Assembly: GCA_013397865.1 (NCBI GenBank)
Contig: VZTI01000688.1
Location: forward strand, 148,230 to 212,229
Direction of reading: 5' to 3'
Source of the DNA: Struthidea cinerea
Lineage: Eukaryota > Chordata > Aves > Passeriformes > Corcoracidae
Length of the DNA stretch: 64,000 nt
This document shows positions 36,601 to 49,358 of the stretch, piece by piece. The position numbers were made by a program, and so were the translations under genes. Every line of letters starts with the position of its first letter. Within the stretch, counting starts at the first letter, position 1. Below the pieces are notes generated by a model that saw only the letters and a list, made by a program, of their open reading frames with translations, was not told the origin of the DNA and ran no database searches.

Positions 36601-38652
36601 GTGTTTCCTAGATTTAAAGCAAAAACAAAAGTATTTTGATACAACATATGGACACCCACATGGCTCCTCAGCACGGCTGCCTGGAACTGTTAAATCCAAC
36701 ACCAGTTTTAATGGAGCAACTGGGAGAGGTGGGAGGCTGCTGTCCTGCTCCTGAATCAGCAGGAAAGGGAATGACGTGCAGATTTTTTGGGTGGGATTCA
36801 TACAGCTGATGGGAAAGGACCAATCAGAAAACTCTGATGCCTTCAGATGTGGTGGCTACTCCTGTTCCACCTCCTCTGTCCCAGCTCAGGGCCAGCCCCA
36901 GCTCTTCCCCAGCCCAGACGGTCACCACGGTTCTCAGCAGACCTCAACAATGCTGCGTCTTTATTTGCCTACTCCTGCTCCCCAAAACTGCACCAGGACA
37001 TTCCCTAACCTCAAAATTCCAGCCCAGCCCCTTCCCACACCAGCTGACTCCTGCTCTCCTCCAGTTCTTACATGCCTGCCTCATATTCCTCCCTCCCCGT
37101 CCCAGTTTCCATCCCATAAGTTTCAAATCCTGCCTAATCCTCTGTGGTTCCAGCTTCCTGACGAGACCTACTGAACTCCTTTGTCATTCCATCCTTTGAC
37201 CTCCCTGCTCCAGCTTCTGGGACCCTCTGCTTCCAAGGAAGGAGGCACATTTTTTCCTAAGCAATTGTGATGTTTTGGGAGCACAGAAACGGCACGACCC
37301 TTCAGTTCCTGGCCAAAGCATCACTGAATGTAGCAGCAGTTAAGGAAAACTATCATTTCCTTAAGCCTTTCAAAGACAGTGTTGGTTTAATTGCTTTAGT
37401 GTTTACTATTTGGCTCAGTGGTGTTGAGTTTTCATGGAAAAAAAAAAAATAATTAACTGCTTCACTGAACTCACACAAACGTAAGGCTTGTCCTTCTAAA
37501 CATTTATAACTTGGCCTCTACAACAGATAGAAAAGTCACATCCCAGATGACAAATCTTACATTTCTATTCAAAATGACAAAGGCTCGAAGCAGTCAGACA
37601 AAAGGCCACCAGAAATTGTTTTTAATTTCTTGATGTGCTAACATTTTGCTCAAGCCTCATTTTTGGAAACTACTGGAATGACTTTGCTGAACCCTTCCAA
37701 AATAATTCTGCTTGAGGCAAGCAATCAAAATGACAAATTTCAGCCTGAGCAATTGGATTTTGGCAAGGTTATGTACAACTGAAAAGGGAGCTTTTAACCA
37801 GCAGAGTTCAGCAGCTGTTAATTGGCCTTGCCACCAGTCCAGATTGCAATAGACAAAGTAAGTGCATATAATACCAGTGAAGGAATGTAAACTAAATGAA
37901 ATAAAAGTTATGGATAGCTGGAAAATCGTTAAAAGGGATCAAAACCAGAGGGTGAATGCTACTCTGCTGGTGTTTTGATAGTTGCCAATGATTTCTTGAA
38001 GATTTAAGTATGGGAAAAAATTTGAAAACAGTTGAGTCACTTAAAATGATTACATGGAAGACAAAAATTAATCTGAGTAGTCCTTTGCACGTTCCATGTT
38101 GAGGATTTCTCTCACACTTATCTCTGCTACTCATTTAAAAATTCTCTAGAAAACCTTTTCCCTTGTGTGAATATAAACCCTGCCAGGCACTTTTTAAGGT
38201 CTGTCTGGATTTACAGACGTGTCAGATTGTCAATAAAGCTGGTCAGAAACAGCATCTGGGCTGACACACACGGCTGGCCAACCTCAGATCATCTCTCCAG
38301 CCCGTGTTTTTTGATCTAGAAAGACCCATTCTTCCTCACCTTGTTTCTGAGGATTACAAGGACATGAGCTTACAAGCATCTGGAAGAAGGACTAAACCTT
38401 TCATGCATTTCCTCTGCTTCAGGAAACACAAGCTGGGTCGGTGCACGGAAGGACTTAAGTTGGGACTCACATCCCTCACTGCCTCCAAAGTGCTGGCATG
38501 TGTAGAATGCACAGGACACAGCACACCCCAGTCCCCGTTCCACCAAAACCCACCTAATCATCTTTACTGCTTGAATTTTAGATCTGCATGTAAACAGAAC
38601 CAATTAAGTTTTTTTTTTCTCCTCTTTTGCTCAGGAAACCCAATTATTTACT
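33661..38652. other. Intron 2 stretch
   Basis: No gene or clear interspersed repeat. The block at about 36260-36420 (ttgatttagc, caattagaaagttattaaaccc, actaattgac) looks like constrained homeodomain-site-rich sequence, but only alignment could show it. Confidence 0.4.
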
Positions 38653-38730
38653 CCTTCCTTCCTTCCTTCCTTCCTTCCTTCCTTCCTTCCTTCCTTCCTT
38701 CCTTCCTTCCTTCCTCCCTCCCTCCCTCCC
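38653..38730. repeat. (CCTT)n then (CCCT)n microsatellite at gap edge
   Basis: About fifteen CCTT units to 38713, then CCCT units to 38730, where the assembly stops. The true length is unknown. Confidence 0.97.
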
Positions 38731-38872
38731 NNNNNNNNNNNNNNNNNNNNNNNNNNNNNNNNNNNNNNNNNNNNNNNNNNNNNNNNNNNNNNNNNNNNNN
38801 NNNNNNNNNNNNNNNNNNNNNNNNNNNNNNNNNNNNNNNNNNNNNNNNNNNNNNNNNNNNNNNNNNNNNNNN
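38731..38872. other. Assembly gap (142 N)
   Basis: Run of N following the pyrimidine tract; sequence resumes with aaagagaacaac. The printed length may be an estimate. Confidence 0.99.
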
Positions 38873-41800
38873 AAAGAGAACAACTAAAAACCTTCTTGAT
38901 TCTAATTCTCCTACTTTAAAAACTGCTTTGTCTCTTACATGTGTTTCTCTTCTTCCAGGTGACTCCTCACCTGGCCCTTGCTTAAACCTAGTCTTGAAAA
39001 TGTTTTGTGAGACTGGAGAGAAATGAAAAAGTTCAGGTGAGGGTCACCATGACCCCTAGTTAGAGCATTAGTCAGGAGCCTTCTTTCTGGCAAATGAATA
39101 TTCTTTATTAATGATCCAGACTGCAAATTTGCCTGAGAAAACAGGAGGGAAAATTAGGCAGTTAGAGGGAGAAGCAGCACTTGACCCAGCTGTGCTGAAG
39201 AGACACAAAATTCTTGGGGGGAGGAGAAACAATGAGAGGTGAGACAGAAGAAAAGAGGGAGACAGGAAGAGAAGAAGACAGAGAAGACCCTACTTGTGGA
39301 AAAGATGAAAGGAAAACCTCGGGTTTTACGAAGAAAGTAAGCAATAACTAACTTGACCCATCATGGAAGCCTGGCCTGCCTGGCAGGAAGGACCAGGAGT
39401 TTGGATTCACCCCAGAGCATCCCACTGCACCATTTCTATGGACACATTCACTTGTTGCCAGTGACAAGGGATCACAGTGGCAGGAAAATATCAACTTACA
39501 CAAGCCAGTGGCTGGTTAAAACCTTCAATATCCTGAGTGAATGTGTCTTGGGCCTTGAAAAAACCAGCAGAAACCAGTGCCAGAAGAGCTCTGCCACCAT
39601 GCACCGAGGATCGGAGTGTTTTCTACTGCTTACCTCAATCTGTGCAGCCTCTCCTGACTAGCAAAAAGCAAAACTTTCTTCTTTTTTTTTTTAACCAAAT
39701 CGATCAGTTTTTCTCCTGAAACAACTCATTGGTGGGGGCAGAACACCCTGGGGTTTTTTGAACTGCCTGGACTGAAAAGTCCACATTGCTTTTGGTTCTG
39801 TTTTGTTTTCTGGCACGCTTGGCCAAGCTTATCAAGTGTTTTGTCACATTCAGATAGCATCACTTACAGCAACAAAAGGTATCCCTGACACCAGCAAAGG
39901 AGGCTGGCAGCTCTGGGCTGCATCACTCCCTATCTCAGCAATTACACTGAAATAAACAAAAGTAAACTCAGCCTTTTGCTGCCAGGCCAGAAACCCCACA
40001 AAAACACAGCAGAATAGAAGCAGCTGCTCTCTAACCCAGCTCAGGTTAATTGTTGGTTTTTCTACTCTGCAAGTTCAGTCAAGAAATTCAGCCCCAAATA
40101 TGCACCACAGTACTACAGGGTCCTGCAGAAAACTACTTACAGCCACAGAAAATTACTGAGATGTCCAAAGAGTTGTGGGAAGCTCGAAACAAGGGTCAAA
40201 TTTATGGTAGTTATAAAACATTTCCATGCCAAGTTTCAAGTAAATTTGGATCTATTTATAGTTTGGAGAGGAAAACAGTAACTTCTTAGTGGTCTCACAT
40301 AGTACCCACTCAAAAATAATGGCAGTTGTGGATGTGCTTATATTTAATTTCATTTAAACTTGAAACTTAGAACCAAACTGAGCGGGAATTACAAGCTCAC
40401 ACAAACAGATATGTGGGGAGAAACTACAAAGAAGCACTGGTATCCCTTGATGCAGCTTTCTTCACTGGCTTTTTTTTTTGTGTCCATCATCTTCTACTGC
40501 AAGAAGAAAAAGAACTAATAAAAGGAAAGAAATAAGTATTCTAATTCCAACCCAGTCTGGACTTCAGCCAGTCCACCATGTAATAGCAAAAATGCTAATG
40601 TTAGCTGCAGTAATCTTCTTAAGATGATGAATAGAGGAGACCAAATATCTACACTAATTCTGCTGCATCTGAGAACAGCTTCCAGACTCTGTTGTTCCCA
40701 AGGTTTGCCCATGGCATGGGGAAGAATGGGGGAAATTGCCAAAAATTACATTTTCTTTTTGATGTTCTTCCATACTGGAATGGTTCTGAGCTGAGGGACC
40801 TCCAGAGGATGCCATCTCATGACTTAAGTCTTTTGCTCTTTATTTCTGTGGTCCCTCCTGTGAAAACCATAAATACTTAAACAAGAATTGTGACACTTTT
40901 CTCTGGCACAGGGAAAAGCTTCAAAGAGGTCCAGCAGTCAGAGCAGACAACGTCCACCAAATCTCCCACGCCTGGTCCCGCTGGGCGAATGACCCAGGAA
41001 TATATGCTATTATTTATGGATCATTAATCTCCAAACCTCTTCCCACTGAGGTCTAGAAAAGCTATTTCTTTCTCTTTAATTTGACAGAGGAAGGAATTTA
41101 AGCCCAAGAAGTTTGCTGAGATGAGACCAAGTGGTGCCGATGGAGAGAATGATTGATTGGCAAAGCCCACGTCTTGCCCTCTGCTGACAGCATCCATAAC
41201 CCTTTGACAGAAAAGATCCAAACCACTTCTTCCATTTGTCTTCTTACCTTCTTGGCTAAAATAAGCCAGGAATTATTTTTCCCCCAGTTTCTCCAGGACT
41301 TTGCCTGCCAGAGGCAGACCTCACACAAGAGACACAGAGCTCTCACCAGAGACACGGAGTTTTGTTGGGAACAGATTCACTGGAAAGGTCACCAAGAAAT
41401 TTCTGCCAGTGACAAATACAGCTGCCTGCTTGATGAATACAGTCATTAGGTGAGACCACAGTGCACATTTTCTGCTAGGAATTATTCTGCTGGCTGCTGG
41501 ACCCAGAGGTGGCTGCTTCAGGACACCAAACAGCCTTGGATCCAGCTCATCTCTGTCTCAATACCCTTCCCTTGATGGGTTCTGGCCCATGGTTATTTGA
41601 GGTGAAAAGGAGGTTATCTGATCCTCACCTGTGCTGTATGACCCTGGATAAGCCAGGATGGGGGTTTATGTGCTCCCAGCATTCCCCAGGATGGGCCCCA
41701 AATGCAACTGGAGGTTTGGAATATACACAGGTGTATCCACATCTCCCCTCAAAGGCACCACGCCTGATAACCTACACTCAGCTCTGAAATCAAAGGCCAT

Positions 41801-41877
41801 AAGAATAAACAATTCTTTAGGCTCAATTAATCTCACCTCCCCCATCCTTCTGTTTGGTTCTACCACACAACAAAGGA

Positions 41878-41942
41878 TGTAGCCCAGAATTTTCTCCATC
41901 AGCTAATCCCTGTAGCCCAGAATTTTCTCCACGGCCAATCCC
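41878..41942 (+). repeat. Tandem duplication, 33 + 32 bases
   Basis: tgtagcccagaattttctcca recurs at 41878 and 41911, each followed by a related end (tcagctaatccc, cggccaatccc). Confidence 0.9.
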
Positions 41943-42912
41943 TTTTTCCTGTCAGTCACCTGGGTCAGAAACTCTCTGCAGTGTCTGTAGGCCCTGTAAA
42001 CTAAATTTTAGGTGTCTATCAGTAAACAGATCTTTACCTTAGATTAGGAGCTGCAGGGATAGTTACTGCTGGATTAGCACAGGCACATAATGAATTCCAA
42101 AATCCTGCAATAACGTGTCGTGTTCCTGGCTATTAGCCTGGCTTTTAATTAGTTTGTGCTAATGAATATATTTGTACATGTCCATTTTTTTATTGGCAGC
42201 TTTTAGAGGAGTAGTAAATTGGTCACTGTAGAGTGCCAGTGTTTCACTAAAACCTAAGGAATAATTAATGCTTTCTCCACCTAGAGTCAACCAGCAGTCT
42301 CAGGGGGTTTTAGGTATAAATTAGAATGAAAGATGAGATACTCAAAATACAGTTAGAGAACTCATTCATCAACGGTGATTAAATAATGTCACTGTGAGAC
42401 CCTGGAGAAGCGCTGAGAGCTGATTTCCAGCTCTGGAATACCCACACCATCTCCCAGGAGCTGCCAGAGCACCCTGCCCTATTTTTTTTCCACTGTGACT
42501 TTCAAAATGCCTTTTCCATATCCGGTGCTAGCCAACTTTCTTCTGTTCTTGGAAATTCCTCCGTGGAAAATATGTATTTTTCTCAGTATTTCCTATTCAT
42601 AACCTACTGTGGGCTGGGGGAAAAATGAACCAATACTAAGAGTGCTCGGCTAAAGCAAATGCTTCCATCAAATCCAGTATCCTGGCTAACAAAATCCTCA
42701 AGCCAGAAAATATTTGGATGTTTTCACATCCATATTTCCACAGAGAAAATGGCTGGGAGAGCTGGCATGAGGTGGTCAGGATAAGCCAAACCTGAATAAG
42801 GATAGAGCTGTTTGAGATGGATTTAAGGAGAAATTATATGTCCAGGTCCAAACCAGACATTCTGAAATACCCTGCTGAGCATCCACTTAACTCCAGAGAT
42901 AGACAAAGAATT

Positions 42913-42960
42913 CTTATATTTATTATTTATTTTATTATATAATTTTTATTATTTTTTAAT
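42913..42960. repeat. AT-rich (TTA)n-like repeat
   Basis: Irregular ttatt/attta units over about 48 bases. Confidence 0.8.
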
Positions 42961-45900
42961 GTTAGTATTACCCACACACTCCTCAGCCTTAAGAGAGCTA
43001 AGCAAATTAGAAACCTAAATCAGATTAAGATCTATGAACACCAGGCTCTCCAGAGGAGCTCATTCCGATAAGCACCATGTCACAAAAAAATACATTTTTC
43101 TCTGCTGAGAACAAACAGAGCTTTAGGTCTCCCACAGAGATGTGCACCCAAAGAGCCAGACATGAAGAATTTCACCCCAAACTTATAGAGAGAGGCAGAG
43201 AACCCAACACACGTATGGGGATGACTTTGAGACACCCCTCTCTTCCCTCGGACAAGCGACCTAAGCATTTTACATAAGGTCCTGAAATAATCTCTGAGCA
43301 CGGGGACTGAAGGTGAAGTGTTGTGCTGGTTCCTGATGCAGCATCTAATTCCTTCCTGCAGCCCCGACTGCTTTTTGTTCTGGCCACCAGTTCAGCAAAG
43401 GAGCACATTTTCATCATGTCTGTGACACTCCTGCTGTTCTAAATTCTGGTGCCTGCTTACACAAGGGAGCCTGATAACACCAAATTACAAGCTAATTCTG
43501 GAGCATCGAGCTAAGTGCCACAAGACAGCTGTGTGCTACAAATTAAAATCTTAAAAACCTTCAGAAAAAAAAATATTAATCATTTACTTAATTGCTAACG
43601 GAGGAACTCATAAGTAGACAAGTATTTTCATTCCATTTACAAACCCAAGTCAGAAGAAAACAAAAGCCTGCGGTGTGAAGTAAAGCAGATCTGTGTACAG
43701 TCGTGTGTGTACAGTCAAAAAGAAAAGTGATGTTTCCACAACAGTAAATCCTGGTAACCACTGTTGGGCATTGATTGTGTTCCTCTTTCATTTTTCACTT
43801 CCACTAAATTAAAAAAACATGCTGCTCAGCTATATGCACCTCTTGTAGCCTTTTAATTGTCTGTTGTTAGTGTCGGGGAACGTGGAGAGATGAATCTCCA
43901 AGCTGTGCCAGTCTGCCCAGCTCCATGGATTCCCAATGTAAATATTCCAGCTCCCATATCCCGTTGACTCTAATCCTGACACAACCCAAACCATCCCTGA
44001 TGATGCAGGGGCAGATTCATTTCAGAGGTAACTTTATAGGGTTATTGAGGGGCTGGCTTGAGCTGTGTCCTCCCCTTGGGTCACCACCAGCACCAAAGCA
44101 GAACTAAAGGCTCCTTCTCCCAGGAGAGCCCATTTTCCAGGCAGTGCACATTTGTGGCAGCCAGCCAGTTACGTGCCAGTCATGGAAAGAAGGCTCCTTC
44201 TCCCTGGTGCACAGTCAGGCAGCTCACTGATAATTACAGACTGATTTCCAGAAGAAATATGGCACTTGTCAAAGGCATCATTTCAATTCTGTCTTCCCTC
44301 ATTAACACTTGATGGAAACTCCAGCATATTTATGACTCATCCAAAAGGCAAAACCCACCAGCATCACCACAGCTTTATTTTCTTTCACCTAATTTGATTT
44401 TTTCTTCATTTCCAATCACTGACTTTTTTTTTTTCCCCTAATGACCTTGGCTGATTTTCCAGCCAGTTTCTCAGAAAGGAGCTGGGCTACCACCACCTTT
44501 CAGGTGCTCAAATGCCCGCTTACTGAGGCACCTCATGATGATTTCCTTGGGCTGCTCCTGATCTCAACACTGCAGGAATGCTGCAGTTCTACTGACTTCT
44601 ACCTCCTGCAAAGGAGCAGACTGTGAGGGACCATATAGAAATATATATAACTCCTATACATGTGTTCATCTCTCACATTTTTAGAAATGCAGCCAGATTT
44701 CTGGATGCACTCAGTTTGAGAACATCGCATCCATGCAGGCACACAAGCTTCCCGAGCTGTGTGCAGGCACTCTGCGCAAAACAAAGGTTCCATAAATTAA
44801 TCAACTTGTCCTCCTAGCAAGCTGGAAAGAAAGAGGTGGACCAGGGCAAGAACTGTTATTGTTATCTCTATTTTTAAATACTTGGAAGACACTCAGTTAC
44901 TATGGTGGTGAGGACCATATAAGTACCTAGACAGATTCATTGGTGGCAGGAGTATTAAGTGTGAAGATTCTCCATGTCAAAGTTACCAGTTAATAGGAGC
45001 TTTATTCTCTATGGGGAAAAGAAAAAAAAAAAAAGAGAAATCTATTTTGAAATAATTTTCCATTTTTTAAGTCTTTAATAAGCAGGTTTAAAAAGCTGAA
45101 ATTGTTATTCTGTGCTTGTGCTGTTCTGCTCTGTATTTTTTTTCCTTGTGGGACTTCTGCATTAAAAAAAAAACAACCCAAACCATGCAAGAAAATGCTG
45201 CATAATTAACATTATATAGCAACATACAGACACACATCCTTCATGTGGATAGTGCTATATTCTTTGTGTGGGAAGATGGACTTATTTGGGAGTCACGAGA
45301 GTGGTTATAAATGATACACAAAATGAAAACTTGTGGGGAATTCCAGAGCCAGGACACAGGTCAGGCTACACGAGCACTGCTGTTAATTGATGAAACTTTT
45401 AATACAATTTTCTTTTTTTAAAGACGCTTCTGCCTAAACATTTCAAAAATGAAAGCTCCTCGTTACCAGATGAGGTGAAGCTGTAATGCACCGTGTCAAA
45501 GCCAACTTGTCAGATAACAGAAAAATAAGAACAATATCTACTCTTTTAGAAGTATTTCTTCAGTTTAGTTCAGATACATTGATTAAACTCCTCCATAGGC
45601 TCCTCTCCATGAAACCAGATGGTCACTGCACGTGGACAGGCACATGTGGGTGTAGGTGAAGTTTCAGTGCAGAAGGTGCCCACATTATCTCAAACACACA
45701 CAAAAATCATCACTTTAGAAGTTTTTGTTTCTGGATAAACACCAAAAATTGTTGATCAGAGAGCTTTTGTGAACAGCCCTTCACTGCCATCACTGCCCCA
45801 TATAAATAAGCACACAGTATCCCTCTGGAGAGGACTCATGCTCATCCCTGGCCTCCAGAAATGGAAATGCACCTAGGAGAGGAAATAAAGTTCATGTATA

Positions 45901-48211
45901 ATTCCCTTCCCTTCCTTTGAGCATCCTCTCCAGGGAAGATCTGTGAACAATCCCAGAGCCTTGTTACTAAAGGCTCAATCTGCCTTTAGCTGAGCCCTGC
46001 TGGCTGCCTGCAGGGATGGGCACATTCCTTGGGCACATTCCTTGATTCCACACACCAGGCTGGGCAAAAGAAGAGAACCAGGCCAGGAGAGGACCTGAGA
46101 CATCTTTGGTTTGGTTCTGGGCAAACTTTCTGTGCAGCTGTCCCCGGGCAAGTGCCTAAACTGAAACTCAGCGGTTTCCTGCAGTGTTTTTGCCATGTCT
46201 TGAGATGGGATTCATCTAGAACTGTTCACTCGGGACTTTTTCTCCTCTCATCTGATCCACCCTCAGCTACAGATCAGAGTGTTGAGTTCTCACAGGGTTT
46301 TTACACCTTCCTCTGAGTCTGAGTGATCTGTACATGACCGAACACAACTTATGTAACCATGCTGAGGGTTCAGACACTTTTGTATTTAGGCTCTGTGAAG
46401 GTGTTATGGTATTTGGTGGTTGCAGACACGTCTGGGAATGTTGCTGAGGCACAGACTTTTTATTTTAAGAGATGTGGGATGAGGTACAACAAATCATTCT
46501 CATTTCACTTCCCAAATCCCCACTAGAACTGGCTAGACTGGATGAGATAGGACAGAATTTGGCTTTGGATATAGGCTGAAAGTAGAATAAGAGAGACTGC
46601 ATTACTGGGAGATCATATCCCTTGAAGCACCACTTAAAAGGGATGAGAGAATTTTCACCATAGTGAAAAGAGACAACAAGGCAAGCTAATTTCCCAGCCA
46701 ACTCTCAACCTATCACCAGGAACACTCAGTATTAATTACCTTCATCCAATACTCCCCATCCTAACTTCTGATTAGTGCTGTGGGGGTGAAATATCAGAGA
46801 GCAGCAGTTTCAAAGGGTTAGGGTGGGTTTTTTACACCGATTCAGCAGTTGCTTGCAATACTTAAGATTCATCTTTTGCCACACAAGCAATATTTTGTGG
46901 GAAAGAAAATGCACAAGCATTGCAATGCAGCAGTTCAGGCTCTGTCCTCTCCTTGGAATAAAAAATGTGACCTCCAGGCCCGGGAAGATACAGCAAACCA
47001 TGTTCCATGAGGCCCTTTGAATATTTATACAAATTACCCTCATGTGTTCCCCTCCCTTCCTCAAAATCGTTTTTTCCACCAGTAAGTTTATTTGTAGGGC
47101 TGTTCCCAAAAACAGCACATTTTTTACGCAGTCATTGGAGAATATTAGTGGAAAATTAATTTTGAGTTCTTAAAGAGATATTTATATTAGCCCACACTAC
47201 AATAAAGATCCTGGCCTCCAGCCAGGAACTGAAGCTCTATTAAGCTAAGCACTCTACATAAATAACGATGAAGATTATTATTCACTCTGTCGGATCTGGC
47301 AAGATTTTTGTTTTTATTCCTGAGTGCAGTGAGCAGAATTTCCCAAATTTCTTGAGCAGAGGAAGTGGGTGAATGGACTGTTGGTAACACTGCAAGGTGA
47401 CTGCCCCTCTACCAGGAAAGCTTACTAGAGAGAGATCCCTATTCTCCCACACGGAATTGCTGTACAATTATTTACCATTACCCTTAATGTTTTCTAGAAG
47501 CATTCAGACTGAAGTGATTCCATTTTAGATGTAAAATATAAGAATTTACTTTATTAACTCTACTGTTTCTTCATCTTTATGTAGAAGCATCCCATGGACA
47601 GGATGAAACACAGAATATTTATTCATGTATAATGTTCTGAATGCCCCAAAGCAGAGATCATACACTGACAAGTGTTTGGGAATGAAAAGAAACTGAAAAT
47701 ACAACTGACCATCTTGCTGTGATTGGATTATTCCACCATGACATCTCAGTTCATGCAAAACCTACTCATTTTTATTTCACTCAGAGCCAGGAAGGCACAG
47801 AATTCATCCCATGAAAACACTTATTTTGTAATTATAAATATTCATGTTACTGAATGATAAATCTCATCTTCCAAGAAAAATTATTAATACCAATTAATAA
47901 TCACATGCTTTATGTACTTTGAGAAGAAAGGGCGAGATCTATTAATAGGAAAAAGAGTGATTCTAAATTTGAAGATAGAAATAATTGGTTCTGATGCAGT
48001 TGTTTCCCTGGCAGTTGTGCTGGGCTATTAAAGAGTAGATTGCATGAGAGCAGCTTGCAAATTGCACCACAAGAAAAAACAACACAGGGCAATGTGAAAC
48101 AGAACAAGAAGTGACAAGTGTTAACCTACAAAGGAACTTTGTGACATTGCCAAGGTCACAGAGAAGAATCATTTATTCACTAAGAATAGTCAGGGGGGAA
48201 CATTCTGTTTT

Positions 48212-48233
48212 CATATTTGCATCTGCAAATATG
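48212..48233. repeat. 22-base palindrome with two octamer-like sites
   Basis: catatttgca-tc-tgcaaatatg: perfect 10-base arms around a 2-base centre. The left arm spans ATTTGCAT, the POU/Oct octamer on the minus strand; the right arm has TGCAAAT. Confidence 0.85.
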
Positions 48234-48424
48234 ATTGTCCCGACTAATCAAACCAGGTGAGCATAAAGGAAATTACAGCTTCTTATCCCACACTGAGCTG
48301 TGTGGGAATAGCAGTGCTGTCTTCCCTTTGGATTTCCTTCCACAGAGAACAGCGTTATGTAACAGGTTTACAAGCTAAGTTTGTAGTTTCACAAATAAGT
48401 ATCTCTTGGGTTTCAGGTAGGCTG

Positions 48425-49358
48425 AGGTCCGTCAAGGTCCCAGTGAGGTTATGGGTTCAATACTGGGCCCAGATTGTTTAACTTATTCATCAATGACTTG
48501 GGTGAAGGGGCAGAAGCCTCCTCAGCAAGTCTGATGATGACACAGAGCTTGGAGGAGCAGCTGATCCCCCTGAGGGCTGTGCAGCCCTTCAGAGGGACCT
48601 CAATAGGTTGGAGAGATGGGCAGAGAACTGTCTGAAATTCAAGAAGGGCAAATACAGGGTCATGCACCTGGGAATAAATAACCCCAGGCAGCAGCGCAGG
48701 CTGGGGGTGACCTGCTGGAGAAGAATGTGGGAGTCCTGAGGGACAATGAGCTGTCCCCGAGCCAGCAGAGTGTCCTGGGGGACAGGAAGGCCAATGGTGT
48801 CCTGGGGTGCATCGGGAAGAGCATTCCCAGCAGGGCAGGGAGGGATCCTGCCCCTCTGCCCAGCCCTGGGGGCACCTCTGGGTGCCGTGTCCAGCTCTGG
48901 CTCCTCAGCCCAGCAGGGCCAGGGAGCTCCTGGAGCGGGGCCGGCGGAGGCTGCGCAGCTGAGGAAGGGCCTGGAGCATCTCCGTGCCCAGGACAGGCTG
49001 AGGGAGCTGGGGCTGCTCAGCCTGGAGAGGAGCCCCAGCTGAGAGGGGCCCTCAGCCCTGGCTGTCCCTGGCTGCAGGGAGGGCTCCGGGCAGGGCCCAG
49101 GCTCTGCTCCGGGGCCCAGCAATGGCACCAGAGCAGCGGGCAGGGCCTGAGCCCAGCGATTGCCCTGCACAGGAGGCAGAGCTGCTGCCCTGGGCAGGGC
49201 CCAGCCCTGAACAGATTGTCCAGAGAGGCTGTGCAGGCTCCTCCCTGGGGATATTCCAGAGCCATCTGGACACCATCCTGTGCTCTGTGCTCCGGGAGCA
49301 GGGAGGTGGCACCAGATGTCCCCCCGTGGTCCCTTCCATCCTCACCCATCCTGCGTGT
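48425..49358 (+). mobile_element. CR1 LINE with decayed reverse transcriptase end, GC-rich subfamily
   Basis: Starts in the reverse transcriptase region of ORF2. Remnants include GSILGP, then LFNLFINDLGEG in another frame, SDDDTELGG (from the family's ADDTKLGG catalytic box) and LKFKKGKYRVMHLG. The frames are broken, so it is inactive. It continues through a GC-rich 3' UTR to a tail-like gtggtcccttccatcctcacccatcctg. At about 930 bases it is the longest CR1 copy in the window and belongs to a different subfamily from the young copies. Confidence 0.85.

Larger units (their letters stand above)
38873..48424. other. Intron 2 stretch
   Basis: The longest repeat-poor part of the window. It holds a 33-base tandem duplication (41878-41942), an AT-rich TTA-type repeat (42913-42960), a purine-rich patch (39210-39310) and an octamer-like palindrome (48212-48233). 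No exon recognised. Confidence 0.5.

Noticed and set aside
38304..39026. 240-residue plus-strand open frame
   Set aside because: It reads through the microsatellite and the N gap, so its continuity is an artefact.
46816..46830. Telomere-like gggttagggtggg
   Set aside because: Only about one and a half units; no array.
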